From Areca catechu (taxonomy: Eukaryota; Streptophyta; Magnoliopsida; Arecales; Arecaceae): 64,000 bases of DNA. The DNA lies in NCBI GenBank assembly GCA_021397845.1, contig CM038038.1, forward strand, positions 57,344,748 to 57,408,747, read 5' to 3'. The translations under genes were made by a program, and so were the position numbers. The notes beneath the pieces were generated by a model. That model was given only the letters and a program-made list of their open reading frames with translations, ran no database searches and was not told the DNA's origin. This document shows, piece by piece, positions 54,050 to 64,000 of this stretch (positions are counted from its first letter, which is position 1; each line of letters opens with the position of its first letter).

Positions 54050-55090
54050 CTATCAGGGGTTAGAAAACTCAAAGGAGATCAAGAAAATAGAGGAAAATAG
54101 CAAAGGGAAGAAAGTTTTGGAGGGGGCTGGAAGGATGGTTGGCGGCAGGAAGATGGTTGCAAACACTGGGAAGAAGAACTCTCAAACCCCTTTATGCACA
54201 TAGCAGGGTAATCACACAAAGCAATTGAAGAACTCAAGGTTTATTTCATATCAAAATCTCCCTTCATACAAGAGGCTAGGGTCCTTTAAATAGACCCTTA
54301 ACCTTGGGCTCCAAGTAAGGGCACATAAGTCTTTACATAAGAGTCCTTTTCCCTCTCAAACCCTAGCTAGAAAATAAGGAAACATTAGGTAGAAAAATCC
54401 CTAAAAAATCTCTTGACTTGGCCAACACTCCAAGGATGCCTAGGAGGGCATGATGGGCTTCTAAGAGCAGCAAGGGACCGGCCCAAAGGGGCTCGGGCGC
54501 ATGGGTTTGGGCCTCTGGAAGCTGGGGTGGCCTTGTAGCCAGGTAGCAGGAATATTCCCTGGTATCTTGCTTCTTAGGGGCTTGGGCTTGGTGCCTGGGC
54601 TTGATTTCTTTGGGCTAGGATGCAGATGGACCTCTGGAATTATGGATTCCCTTATCTATGAATATACTTTGGCATCTGGAAGGGAATATGGGCATCTGGA
54701 GGGCATATGCAAGGAATTAGGGTTTTCTGAATTTTTCCTCCTGGGGTCTTCAAATCTTCAAGCTGGGTTGGACTTGGGCTATACTTCCATGTCTTCAATC
54801 TAGTTGGACTTGGTCTTCACTTGTATGATATAATCTTAGTCTTCAGTATGCTTGGACATGACTCAAAAAAATAAAATTAGCTCAACATGAGCTGACTAGC
54901 ATTGGACTGAACTAGCTCAACATGAGCTACTAGTACAGAACTGAAATAATAACTCAAAAGACTCAAATAACAACTAAAATGGACTCAGATGGGCTAAGCC
55001 CTTATTACAGATGGACTCATAAATTATTGATCAATTCATAGAGGGTTGAAAAGCCTCCATCTTATTCTGGTGCCTCCGGTGTCCCCATCA
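54050..55090 (-). repeat. Gypsy C LTR, left copy (truncated)
   Basis: It corresponds to 58852-59894 of the middle LTR; the first ~410 plus-strand bases are missing. It ends GTGTCCCCATCA, i.e. TGATGGGGACAC on the coding strand. Confidence 0.85.
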
Positions 55091-55715
55091 ATTCTCCCAG
55101 GATGGGAAGAACTTGACCCTGTTGAGTGAAGATCAAGCTGGCTCACATATCTCTCGAGGAGGTTTGGGTTGAGGTGCTGCAAGTCCTCTCGAGAAATTCA
55201 TGAATCGTTCGACTCTGGCTGGCCTTGCCATTGGACCAGGAAGCGTTGATAACCTGGCCTCGGTTCATAATGACTTGATTATCCAGGATACGCTCGATCC
55301 GTTCTCCTCTCTCAGGCCAAATTTATTAGTGGACACTCTAGGTTAGGGTCACTCACAATGAAAAGGAATAGATTTAAAAGCCTCACTAGGTAAAGCTGCC
55401 GGTTCCCTATACTCAACCAGGTCTGTAATATTGAAGATAGAACTAATGCCCAAATTTGAAGGCAAATCTAACACCTAGGCATTTGATCCAACCTTCTCTA
55501 TCACTTTAAAAGGTCTGGCTCTGCGAGCATGACGCTTCTTTTAGGCCTAAGCCTAACCAAGATAGAATCCACTACATCAAATTCTTTGATCCATCTTCGG
55601 GAATTAGCCAGTTTGTTTAAAATTAGTGTAGGTAGTGAACATGCTGGGCACATGCAGTCTCCTAACAAATGATTCAAAGGACTCATACTAACACCTAACA
55701 AACTCGACTAAAGAG
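55091..55715 (-). pseudogene. Gypsy C unit 1 integrase tail plus chromodomain
   Basis: The segment SRRWIKEFDVVDSILVRLRP is readable. A frameshift follows, then FNITDLVEYRE-like and chromodomain sequence. A one-base deletion relative to unit 2 (near 55252) destroys the chromodomain frame. The end overlaps the purine tract before 55090. Confidence 0.65.
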
Positions 55716-55734
55716 ATTTATTAGGTCTTAACTA

Positions 55735-57519
55735 CTACTTGGGCATGGGGGCATGAGTCGTGGTTGATGGATGACATGCAGAAGAAAATTTGCTAGTAAC
55801 TCCTAATAGGTGCCAGAGGGTCTGCCAAAAGTAGGTAGCGAATGGGATGGGCTCTATGGATCCTTGCAACCTAGCAACCTCAACAAAATGTAACCTAATA
55901 GTTCTAGACATATGAGAAGACTCAGGAAATGGTAGGAAATAGGAAGTGGGTTCAGAATTAGTCTGGTAGGGTGGAGAAAAAGGTTCCGGGTTAGTTGGAT
56001 AAAGTAGAATAAAAGAAGGCATGTCAGGGACTAATCCTAGACTAATGAGGTTAACCTTACGAGGTTGAGCTATATTTACAGGGTTTGCATAATGGAAGGA
56101 TGGGTCGCCAATTTCGGGGAAGAGGTCCTTAATGGGAACTATAGGAGGGGGCTCATCTTGAAGGTATTGATTCAAAGAGATCAGGTCCTTAATAAATTCT
56201 TCTGGTTGTTGTATTTTTGGAGTATACTCTATAATTTGGCTCTCCTCTATGGTTTCCTCAGGTAAGGCTCTAGCAGTACCTAGGTTCTCTTCCTTTATTT
56301 GTTCTTCCACTATAGCTTTAGGTTGGATGTGGTCAAGGCCAACTAGCTCTGGGTTGGTTTCTACCTGGGTATCTATTGGGTCAGCTAATTCTAGATCATC
56401 TAAAGGCGTCTCCTCTTCTCCCTCATACTCATCCACTAGGCTCACATCAGCTTCATACACTCCCACGTTAATGTAAGCCTTGTAAATCTCAGGAATGGTT
56501 GGAGAAGGTCGGCTAGCATGAAATTGGTTAGGTTCTAGCCTTTGATTATGGGTACTACTCCAAGTAGGTTTAGGTTGTATAAGGGGTAGTGGCACACTAC
56601 TGGATTCATATTTAGGGATACTAATCCTATGGGATTCAAGTTGACTAGGGGAAGCATGACTAGTACTAGGCTGATACTTAGGGGTTATGGGTTCTCTGGG
56701 CTCATAGGACAAGGGTGCAGATCTATGGGTCATGGGATTATAGGATCTGGGGTCATAGGATTTTGGGTCATCTCTATGGTCAGGTTCTAAGGATGGATCA
56801 TGGTATGGGGTCCTTCTAAGGTTGGGCTCCCTATATGGGTCAGGATATTGGGTCCTCCTAGGGTTGGACTCCCTATATGGGTCAGAATATTGGGTTCTCC
56901 TAAGGTTGGACTCCCTATATGGGTCAAAATATTGGGTGTTGGGTCTACTAGGCTCATAGGGTGTGGGTGCATAGGATTTATGATCATGGGATCTAGAGTC
57001 ATAGGATCTAGGTTCATAGGTTATGGATTCATAGGATTTAGAGTCATAAGATCTATAGGTTGTGGGTATACTAGGTTTATAGGGAGAGGGTAAATAGGAT
57101 CTATCTTCCTGGTCTATAAAATCATGATTGGGTCTTCTAGGACTAACCTTAGGGATTGGGTCATGATGATGGGCTCTCCTAGGTTCAGCCTCAAGGTATG
57201 GATCGGGGTTTGGGGTCCTCCTAGGTTGAGGATTGTAGTACGGGTCAGGATAAGGGGCTCTTCTAGGTTCGACGTCATGGTATAGATCAGGGTTTGTGGT
57301 CCTCCTAGGTTGAGGGTACTCAAGATCTGGCTCAGACTGTGACCCATGGGTTCTTTGTATGGTCCCTACACGGCCTTCTAACTGATCAAACCTATTGGCA
57401 AGATGGTCAATTCTATTGTTGGTTTGGGTACCAGACTGAGTTAACTGGGTCATGGATTGGGTTAGTTGCTCAGTGAGTGCTTTTATTTAGGCTTGAAAAT
57501 TTTCCATGGGTTCAGACAT
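55735..57519 (-). pseudogene. Gypsy C unit 1 main protein (about 594 aa), single N-terminal stop
   Basis: From ATG 57519 (MSEPMEN) one stop interrupts before residue 22; the remaining 572 codons are open. Order: coiled coil (NNRIDHLANRFDQLEGRVG, residues 35-55); Arg/Pro/Asp/Tyr-rich region with EPRRAPYPDPY-type and SYDSKSYE-type repeats; three to four copies of a 14-aa repeat PYRESN(L/P)RRTQY.D; Pro/Ser-rich linker; acidic region with YEADVSLVDEYEGE and ARALPEETIEESQI; then the orphan domain SYFLPFPESSHMSR, PFATYFWQTLWHLLG. There is no protease, zinc knuckle or Retrotrans_gag domain. It may stand in for Gag, but that is inference. Confidence 0.7.
56800..56950 (-). repeat. 42-bp coding repeats in Gypsy C unit 1
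   Basis: CTATATGGGTCA starts at 56831, 56873 and 56915 (period 42 bp, 14 aa). Unit 2 has one more copy (61631 to 61757), which accounts for most of the 50-bp difference between the two internal regions. Confidence 0.85.
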
Positions 57520-57659
57520 TTATGAAGGAGGTGGGTGATATTAAACCCCTGATCTAGTGCTCATGCAATACTCGATTAGACCGACTACAGCTGATTAGAC
57601 CTAGAGTCCAAACTAGATGCTCAATCAGGGTGGCAAACTAGCCTATAGTAACCTTGTAC

Positions 57660-58020
57660 TCAGCCAGGCAGGTGTAAGGGGAGTGTTAGGTCCCTGATTG
57701 CCAATCCTAGATACCAATCAGAGATTGGCCAGGTAGGCGGACCAGCACACAAGCCCTTCAGGATTGAATCTCTAAACCACCGTTCTAGACACTGAGCACA
57801 AGGCACACATAGGTTAACTTGGCACAGTGATCTAACACTAGCCCGTACCTGACCAGTTGGTGTCCCTAGCCCACTAGGGCAAATTAAGTCTAGTTAATTT
57901 TAGGTTAAGGCTTGGGACCGAATGCAAGGGATGAGGTTTTGGGCTAAGGAGAGGTGATCAAATCCTCCCCCCATCTGATATAGCAAGAGTGCCCTTAAAA
58001 ATAAATTATGCAATGATGGC
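57660..58020 (-). promoter_or_regulatory. Conserved 5' leader block, Gypsy C unit 1
   Basis: On the minus strand it reads TTAAGGGCACTCTTGC, GGGGGGAGGATTTGATCACC, CTTAGCCCAAAACC, AAGCCTTAACCTAAAATTAA, GGCTAGGGACACCAACTGGT. It aligns with the Gypsy A and B leaders. The copy in unit 2 is at about 62520-62880. Confidence 0.55.
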
Positions 58021-58426
58021 AGGCACATGAGGATGCAAATTAGGATTTAGACATTTTTGGTATTTTTGGAGAATATGTAATTTTTTTTGGGTATTTTTTT
58101 AAATAGAAGAAAACTTGCAAATCATGGCCTAATATGCTGGAAATATACTAAAATTAAAAGATATGCAAAAGATGCTAAACAAAACCCTAAAACTTTCAAA
58201 CTTGTCTTGCTGAAAAAACAGAGCCGAAAATTTGCAGGCTGTATTTTGGCTTGCAAAAATTTCATAGGCCATAATAAAATCTGAAAAAATTCTTAAAATT
58301 ATTTTGAATTATGTTGAACCTATAAAAATAAATTTCAGAATTTTTTGGTGTTTGTAGCAAGGAGAAATAATTAAAAAAATAGAGCATATACGGACAAACA
58401 AATTGTAAAAAAAAGCCCTAATCTAA

Positions 58427-58438
58427 GATCTGATACCA
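58427..58438 (-). other. Primer-binding site, Gypsy C unit 1 (mutated)
   Basis: The minus strand reads TGGTATCAGATC, one base off the standard TGGTATCAGAGC that unit 2 keeps at 63281-63292. It lies 2 nt from the LTR. Confidence 0.8.
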
Positions 58439-58440
58439 AA

Positions 58441-59894
58441 TGATGGGGGACCAATATACATGAAATTCTATTTGTATGTTTTATATATGGGGTTAGGTGA
58501 TTAATTCCTGATTTTTAGATCAAAATTAGTTGTAGAGAATTTTGTATGAATTTTTGAAGCCATGCATGCAGATTAGGACCTAGAAAAGTACTAAAGAAGG
58601 ATCGCCGGGGCTGAGAAGCCTCGGTTATGGCAAGTTCTCCTACAATATAATTACTGGAGGTAGAGGGGGTGTACCTGACAATGTCTGAAGCACCCGGTGA
58701 AGATCACAGTGAAGGGATCTCTCGTTTCTCGATGGATGCGGCCTGGAAAACCGAGCCAATGACCCGCGGATACCCGGCTTTCTGCTCGGTGGTCTGATTG
58801 AGGCTTGGCTGGAGTCGTTGGATTCGTAAGAACTTGGGGACCTACAAACGACCTATCAGGGGTTAGAAAACTCAAAGGAGATCAAGAAAATAGAGGAAAA
58901 CAGCAAAGGGAAGAAAGTTTTGGAGGGGGCTGGAAGGATGGTTGGCGGCAGGAAGATGGTTGCAAGCACCGGGAAGAAGAACTCTCAAACCCCTTTATGC
59001 ACACAACAGGGTAATCACACAAAGCAATTGAAGAACTCAAGGTTTATTTCATATTAAAATTTCCCTTTATACAAGAGGCTAGGGTCCTTTAAATAGACCC
59101 TTAACGTTGGGCTCCAAGTAAGGGCACATAAGTCTTTACATAAGAATCCTTTTCCCTCTCAAACCCTAGCTAGAAAATAAGGAAACATTAGGTAGAAAAA
59201 TCCCTAAAAATTCTCTTGACTTGGCCAACACTCCAAGGATGCCTAGGGGGCGTGTTGGGCTTCTAAGACCATCAAGGGGCCAGCCCAAAGGGGCTCGGGC
59301 GCATGGGTTTGGGCCTCTGGAAGCTGGGGTGGCCTGGTAGCCAAGTAGCAGGAATATTCCCTGGTATCTTGCTTCTTAGGGGCTTGGGCTTGGCGCCTGG
59401 GCTTGATTTCTTTGGGCTAGGATGTAGATGGACCTCTGGAATCATGGATGCCCTTATCTATGAATATACTTTGGCATCTGGAAGGGAATCTGGGCATCTG
59501 GAGGGCATCTGCAAGGAATCAGGATTTTCTGAATTTTTCCTCCTGGGGTTTTCAAATCTTCAAGCTGGGTTGGACTTGGGCTATACTTCCATATCTTCAA
59601 TCTAGTTGGACTTGGTCTTCACTTGTATGATATAATCTTGAGTCTTCAGTATGCTTGGACAGGACTCAAAAAAATAAAATTAGCTCAACATGAGCTGACT
59701 AGCATTGGACTGAACTAGCTCAACATGAGTTGACTAGTACAGAACTGAAATAACAACTCAAAAGACTCAAATAACATCTAAAATGGACTCAGATGGGCTA
59801 AGCCCTTATTACAGATGGACTCATAAATTATTGATCAATTCATAGAGGGTTGAAAAGCCTCCGTATTATTCTGGTGCCTCCGGTGTCCCCACCA
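58441..59894 (-). repeat. Gypsy C LTR, middle copy (complete)
   Basis: The LTR is 1454 bp, TGATGGGGGACC to GTGTCCCCACCA on the plus strand (the terminal CATCA is mutated to CACCA). It serves as 5' LTR for unit 1 and 3' LTR for unit 2. CTATTTAAAGG on the minus strand at about 59086-59096 is a possible TATA box. Confidence 0.88.
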
Positions 59895-60520
59895 ATTCTC
59901 CCGGGGTGGGAGGAACTCGACCCTGTCGAGTGAAGATCAAGCTGGCTCACATATCTCTCGAGGAGGTCTGGGTTGAGGTGCTGGAAGTCCTCTCGAGAAA
60001 TCCATGAATCGTCCGACTCTGGCCGGCCTTGCCATCGGACCAGGAAGCGTTGATAACCGTGGCCCCGGTTCATAATGACTTGATCGTCCAGGATACGCTC
60101 GATCCATTCTCCTCTCTCAGGCCAAATTTATTAGTGGACACTCTGGGTTAGGGTCACTCATAATGAAAAGGAATAGGTTCAAAAGCCTCACTAGGTATCA
60201 CTGCCGGTTCCCTATACTCAACCAGGTCTGTAATATTGAAGGTAGAACTAATGCCCAAATTTGAAGGCAAATCTAACACCTAGGCATTTCATCCAACCTT
60301 CTCTATCACTTTAAAAGGTCTGGCTCTGCGAGCATGAAGCTTCTTTTAGGCCTAAGCCTAACCAAGATAGAATCCACTACATCAAATTTTTTGATCCATC
60401 TTCGGGAATTAGCCAGTTTGTTTAAAATTAGTGTAGGTGGTGAATATGCTGGGCACATGCAGACTCCTAACAAATGATTCAAAGGTCTCATACTAACACC
60501 TAACAAACTCGACTAAAGAG
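59895..60520 (-). pseudogene. Gypsy C unit 2 integrase tail plus chromodomain
   Basis: DSILVRLRPKRSFMLAEPDL gives the integrase tail, frame-shifted within. The chromodomain part (60073-59840) reads GYQRFLVRWQGRPESDDSWI, EDFQHLNPDLLERYVSQLDL, STGSSSSHPGR, and is better preserved than in unit 1. It shows the same residue order as Gypsy B. Confidence 0.75.
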
Positions 60521-60540
60521 ATTTATTAGGTCTTAACTAT

Positions 60541-62374
60541 TACTTGGGCATGGGGGCATGAGTCGTGGTTGATGGATGACATGCAGAAGAAAATTTGCTA
60601 GTAACTCCTAATAGGTGCCAAAGGGTCCGCTAAAAGTAGGTAGCAAATGGGATGGGCTCTATGGATCCTTGCAACCTAGCAACCTCAATAAAATGTAACC
60701 TAATAGTTCTAGACATATGAGAAGACTCAGGAAAGGGTAGGAAATAGGAAGTGGGTTCAGAATTAGTCTGGTAGGGTGGAGAAAAAGGTTCCGGGTTAGT
60801 TGGATAAAGTAGAATAAAAGAAGGCATGTCAGGGACTAATCCTAGATTAATGAGGTTAACCTTATAAGGTTGAGCTATATTTACAGGGTTTGCATAATGG
60901 AAGGATGGGTCGCCAATTTTGGGGAAGAGGTCCTTAATGGGAACTATAGGAGGGGGCTCATCTTGAAGGTATTGATTCAAAGAGATCAGGTCCTTAATAA
61001 ATTCTTCTTGTTCTTGTATTTTTGGACTATACTCTATAATTTGGCTCTCCTCTATGGTTTCCTCAGGTAAGGCTCTAGCAGTACCTAGGTTCTCTTCCTT
61101 TATTTGTTCTTTCACTATAGCTTTAGGTTGGATGTGGTCAAGGCCAACTAGCTCTGGGTTGGTTTCTACCTGGGTATCTATTGGGTCAGCTAATTCTAGG
61201 TCATCTAAAGGCGTCTCCTCTTCTCCCTCATACTCATCCACTAGGCTCACATCAGCTTCATACACTTCCGCATTAATGTAAGCCTTGTAAATCTAATGAA
61301 TGTTTGGAGAAGGTCGGCTAGCATGAAATTGGTTAGGTTCTGGCCTTTGATTATGGGTACTACTCCTAGTAGGTTTAGGTTGTATAAGGGGTAGTGGCTC
61401 ACTACTGGGTTCATATTTAGGGATACTAATCCTATGGGATTCAAGTTGAATAGGGGAAGCATGACTAGTACTAGGCTGATACTTAGGGGTTATAGGTTCT
61501 CTGGGCTCATAGGACAAGGGTGATGGGTCATGGGATTATAGGATCTGGGGTCATAGGATTTTGGGTCATCTCTATGGTCAGGTTCTAAGGATGGATCATG
61601 GTATGGGGTCCTTCTAAGGTTGGGCTCCCTATATGGGTCAGGATATTGGGTCCTCCTAGGGTTGGACTCCCTATATGGGTCAGAATATTGGGTTCTCCTA
61701 GGGTTGGATTCCCTATATGGGTCAGAATATTAGGTTCTCCTAGGGTTGGACTCCCTATATGGGTCAGAATATTGGGTGTTGGGTCTACTAGGCTCATAGG
61801 GTGTGGGTGCATAGGATTTATGATCATGAGATCTAGAGTCATAGGATCTAGGTTCATAGGTTATGGATTCATAGGTTATGGATTCATAGGATTTGGAGTC
61901 ATAAGATCTATAGGTTGTGGGTATACTAGGCTTATAGGGAGAGGGTTAATAGGATCTATCTTCCTGGTCTATAAAATCCTGATTGAGTCTTCTAGGACTA
62001 ACCTTAGGGATTGGGTCATGGCGATGGGCTCTCCTAGGTTCAGCTTCAAGGTATGGATCGGGGTTTGGGGTCCTCCTAGGTTGAGGATTGTAGTACGGGT
62101 CAGGATAAGGGGCTCTCCTAGGTTCGACCTCATGGTATAGATCAGGGTTTGGGGTCCTCCTAGGTTGAGGGGACTCAAGATCTGGCTCAGACTGTGACCC
62201 ATGGGTTCTTTGTATGGTCCCTACACGGCCTTCTAACTGGTCAAACCTATTGGCAAGATGGTCAATTCTATTGTTGGTTTGGGTACCAGACTGAGTTAAC
62301 TGGGTCATGGATTGGGTTAGTTGCTCAGTGAGTACTTTTATTTGGGCTTGCAAATTTTCCATGGGTTCAGACAT
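60541..62374 (-). pseudogene. Gypsy C unit 2 main protein, several stops
   Basis: The frame starts with an uninterrupted MSEPMENLQAQIKVLTEQLT (ATG 62374), which supports the start chosen for unit 1. It has stops or frameshifts at 61946, within the 14-aa repeat region, near 61290, and at the Trp of ATYFW (TGG to TAG at about 60632). Domain order is the same as in unit 1. Confidence 0.75.
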
Positions 62375-63294
62375 TTGTGAAGGAGGTGGGTGATATTAAA
62401 CCCCTGATCTAGTGCTCATGCAATATTCGATTTGACCGACTACAGCTGATTATACCTAGAGTCCAAACTAGATGCTCAATTAGGGTGGCAAACTAGCCTA
62501 TAGTAACCCTGTACTCAGCCAGGCAGGTGTAAGGGGAGTGTTAGGTCCCTTATTGCCAATCCTAGACACCAATCAGAGATTGGCCAGGTAGGCGGACCAG
62601 CACATAAGCCCTTTGGGATTGAATCCCTAAACCACCGTTCTAGACACTGAGCACAAGGCACACACAGGTTAACTTGACACAGTGATCTAACACTAGCTCG
62701 TACCTGACCAGTTGGTGTCCCTAGCCCACTAGGGCAAATTAAGTCTAGTTAATTTTAGGTTAAGGCTTGGGACCGAATGCAAGGGATGAGGTTTTGGGCT
62801 AAGGAGAGGTGATCAAATCCTCCCCCCATCTGATATAGCAAGAGTTCCCTTAAAAGTAAATTATGCAATGATGGCAGGCAGATGAGGATGCAAATTAGGG
62901 TTTAGATGTTTTTGGTATTTTTGGAGAATATGTATTTTTTTTTGATATTTTTTTAAATAGAAGAAAACTTGCAAATCATGGCCTAATATGCTGGAAATAT
63001 ACTAAAATTAAAAGATATGCAAAAGATGCTAAACAAAACCCTAAAACTTCTAAACTTGTCTTGCTGAAAAAACAGAGCCAAAAATTTACAGGCTATATTT
63101 CGGGTTGCAGAAAATTCACAGGCCATAATAAAATCTGAAAAAATTATTAAAATTATTGTGAATTATTTTGAATCTATAAAAATAAATTTTAGAATTGTTG
63201 GAGTTTTTGTCAAGGAGAAATAATTAGAAAAATAGAGCATATACAGACAAAAAAATTGCAGAAAACAAGCCCTAATCTAAGCTCTGATACCAAA

Positions 63295-64000
63295 TGATGG
63301 GGGACTAATATGCATGAAATTCTTTTTGTATATTTTATATATGGGGTTAGGTGATTAATTCTTGATTTTCAGATCAAAATTTATTGTAGGGAATCTTGTA
63401 TGAATTTTTGAAGCCATGCATGCAGATTAGGACCTAGAAAAGTACTAAAGAATGATCACCGGGGCTGAGAAGCCTCGGTTAGGGCAAGTTCTCCTACAAT
63501 ATAATTACTGGAGGTGGAGAGGGCGTACTTGACAATGTTTGAAGCACCCGGTGAAGATCGTAGTGAAGGGATCTTTCGTTTCTCGATGGATGCGGCCTGG
63601 AAAACCGAGCCATTGACCCACGGATACCCGGCTTTCTGCTCGGTGGTCTGATTGAGGCTTGGCTGGAGTCGTTGGATTTGTAAGAACTCGGGGACCTACA
63701 AATGACCTATCAGGGGTTAGAAAACTCAAAGGAGATCAAGAAAATAGAGGAAAATAGTAAAGAGAAGAAAGTTTTGGAGGGGGCTGGAAGGATGGATGGC
63801 GGCAGGAAGATGGTTGCAAGCCCTGGGAAGAAGAACTCTCAAACCCCTTTATGCACACAGCAGGGTAATCACACAAAGCAATTGAAGAACTCAAGGTTTA
63901 TTTCATATAAAAATCTCCCTTCATACAAGAGGCTAGGGTCCTTTAAATAGACCCTTAACGTTGGGCTCCAAGTAAGGGCACATAAGTCTTTACATAAGAA
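63295..64000 (-). repeat. Gypsy C LTR, right copy (cut by window end)
   Basis: It starts TGATGGGGGACTAATATG after the PBS of unit 2 and follows the middle LTR closely for its first 706 bp. Confidence 0.88.

Larger units (their letters stand above)
54050..64000 (-). mobile_element. Gypsy C: tandem LTR-internal-LTR-internal-LTR array
   Basis: Three LTR copies (54050-55090 truncated, 58441-59894, 63295 to window end) alternate with two full internal regions (55091-58440 and 59895-63294). The repeat offsets are 4802 and 4854 bp. PBS and polypurine tract place the coding strand as minus. Both units encode the same non-autonomous set: coiled-coil/repeat/acidic/orphan-domain protein and integrase tail with chromodomain. 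It is a multimer formed by unequal homologous recombination, or a run that continues beyond the window. Confidence 0.9.

Noticed and set aside
61598..62140. Open frame of 180 codons on the plus strand
   Set aside because: It is antisense to the 14-aa repeats of the Gypsy C protein; the Met/Gly/Ile-rich translation is a shadow of the 42-bp repeat.

Overview
This is nuclear plant DNA, probably monocot and possibly a palm; that is a judgement from element style only, as no host marker is present. Almost the whole window is nested, mutated LTR retrotransposons of the Copia and Gypsy superfamilies. Every family with a visible primer-binding site (PBS) uses the initiator-tRNA-Met type sequence TGGTATCAGAGC. 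No rRNA, tRNA, CRISPR or bacterial-type gene was seen. The only hint of a host gene is at the left edge: a minus-strand pyrimidine-rich leader exon with a TATA box (about 867-1045) and a small downstream exon (139-201).

Layout. 1-7150: putative host-gene 5' end; small tandem repeats (1424-1620, 1973-2275); a 597-bp non-autonomous DNA transposon with an 11-bp target duplication (2755-3351); a duplicated, truncated Copia LTR (4243-7150). 7151-15735: Gypsy element 'A', arranged LTR-internal-LTR-partial internal, with a solo LTR (10980-12605) inside its coding region. 15789-21162: remnant of a Tat-lineage Gypsy (74-bp minisatellite in its LTR, decayed gag), carrying a complete 2.86-kb short LTR element (17096-19956, TSD AGTAT). 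21163-25647: LTR and leader of Copia 'D', holding a solo Gypsy LTR (21512-23045, TSD TGTGG). 25648-45837: Copia '1', interrupted three times: by a gag-only, SIRE-type, minus-strand element in its 5' LTR (25893-31668, TSD GTAAT), by Gypsy element 'B' between gag and pol (36259-42507), and by a minus-strand SIRE-lineage Copia in its 3' LTR (45838 to about 53970). 54050-64000: Gypsy element 'C', a minus-strand tandem array LTR-internal-LTR-internal-LTR that runs off the window.

How the parts relate. Gypsy A, B and C belong to one group of non-autonomous elements. Each has a 5' leader with a conserved hairpin block, an ORF starting with a short coiled coil, an acidic section, and an unusual C-terminal domain marked by SYFLPFP and TLWHLL. 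Then comes an integrase C-terminal tail plus chromodomain whose last codons overlap the polypurine tract. Reverse transcriptase, RNase H and the integrase core are absent; only B keeps an aspartic protease. They would need replication enzymes in trans. The gag-only element is the Copia counterpart: an intact 420-aa Gag and no pol.

The observations most worth checking are the orphan TLWHLL domain, a three-way-junction RNA fold with a compensatory base-pair change shared by Copia D, Gypsy B and the gag-only element, and arrays of TCGA-centred palindromes spaced about 21 bp (two helical turns) in the LTR of the gag-only element. Every other coding region carries stops or frameshifts, so most elements are dead copies.
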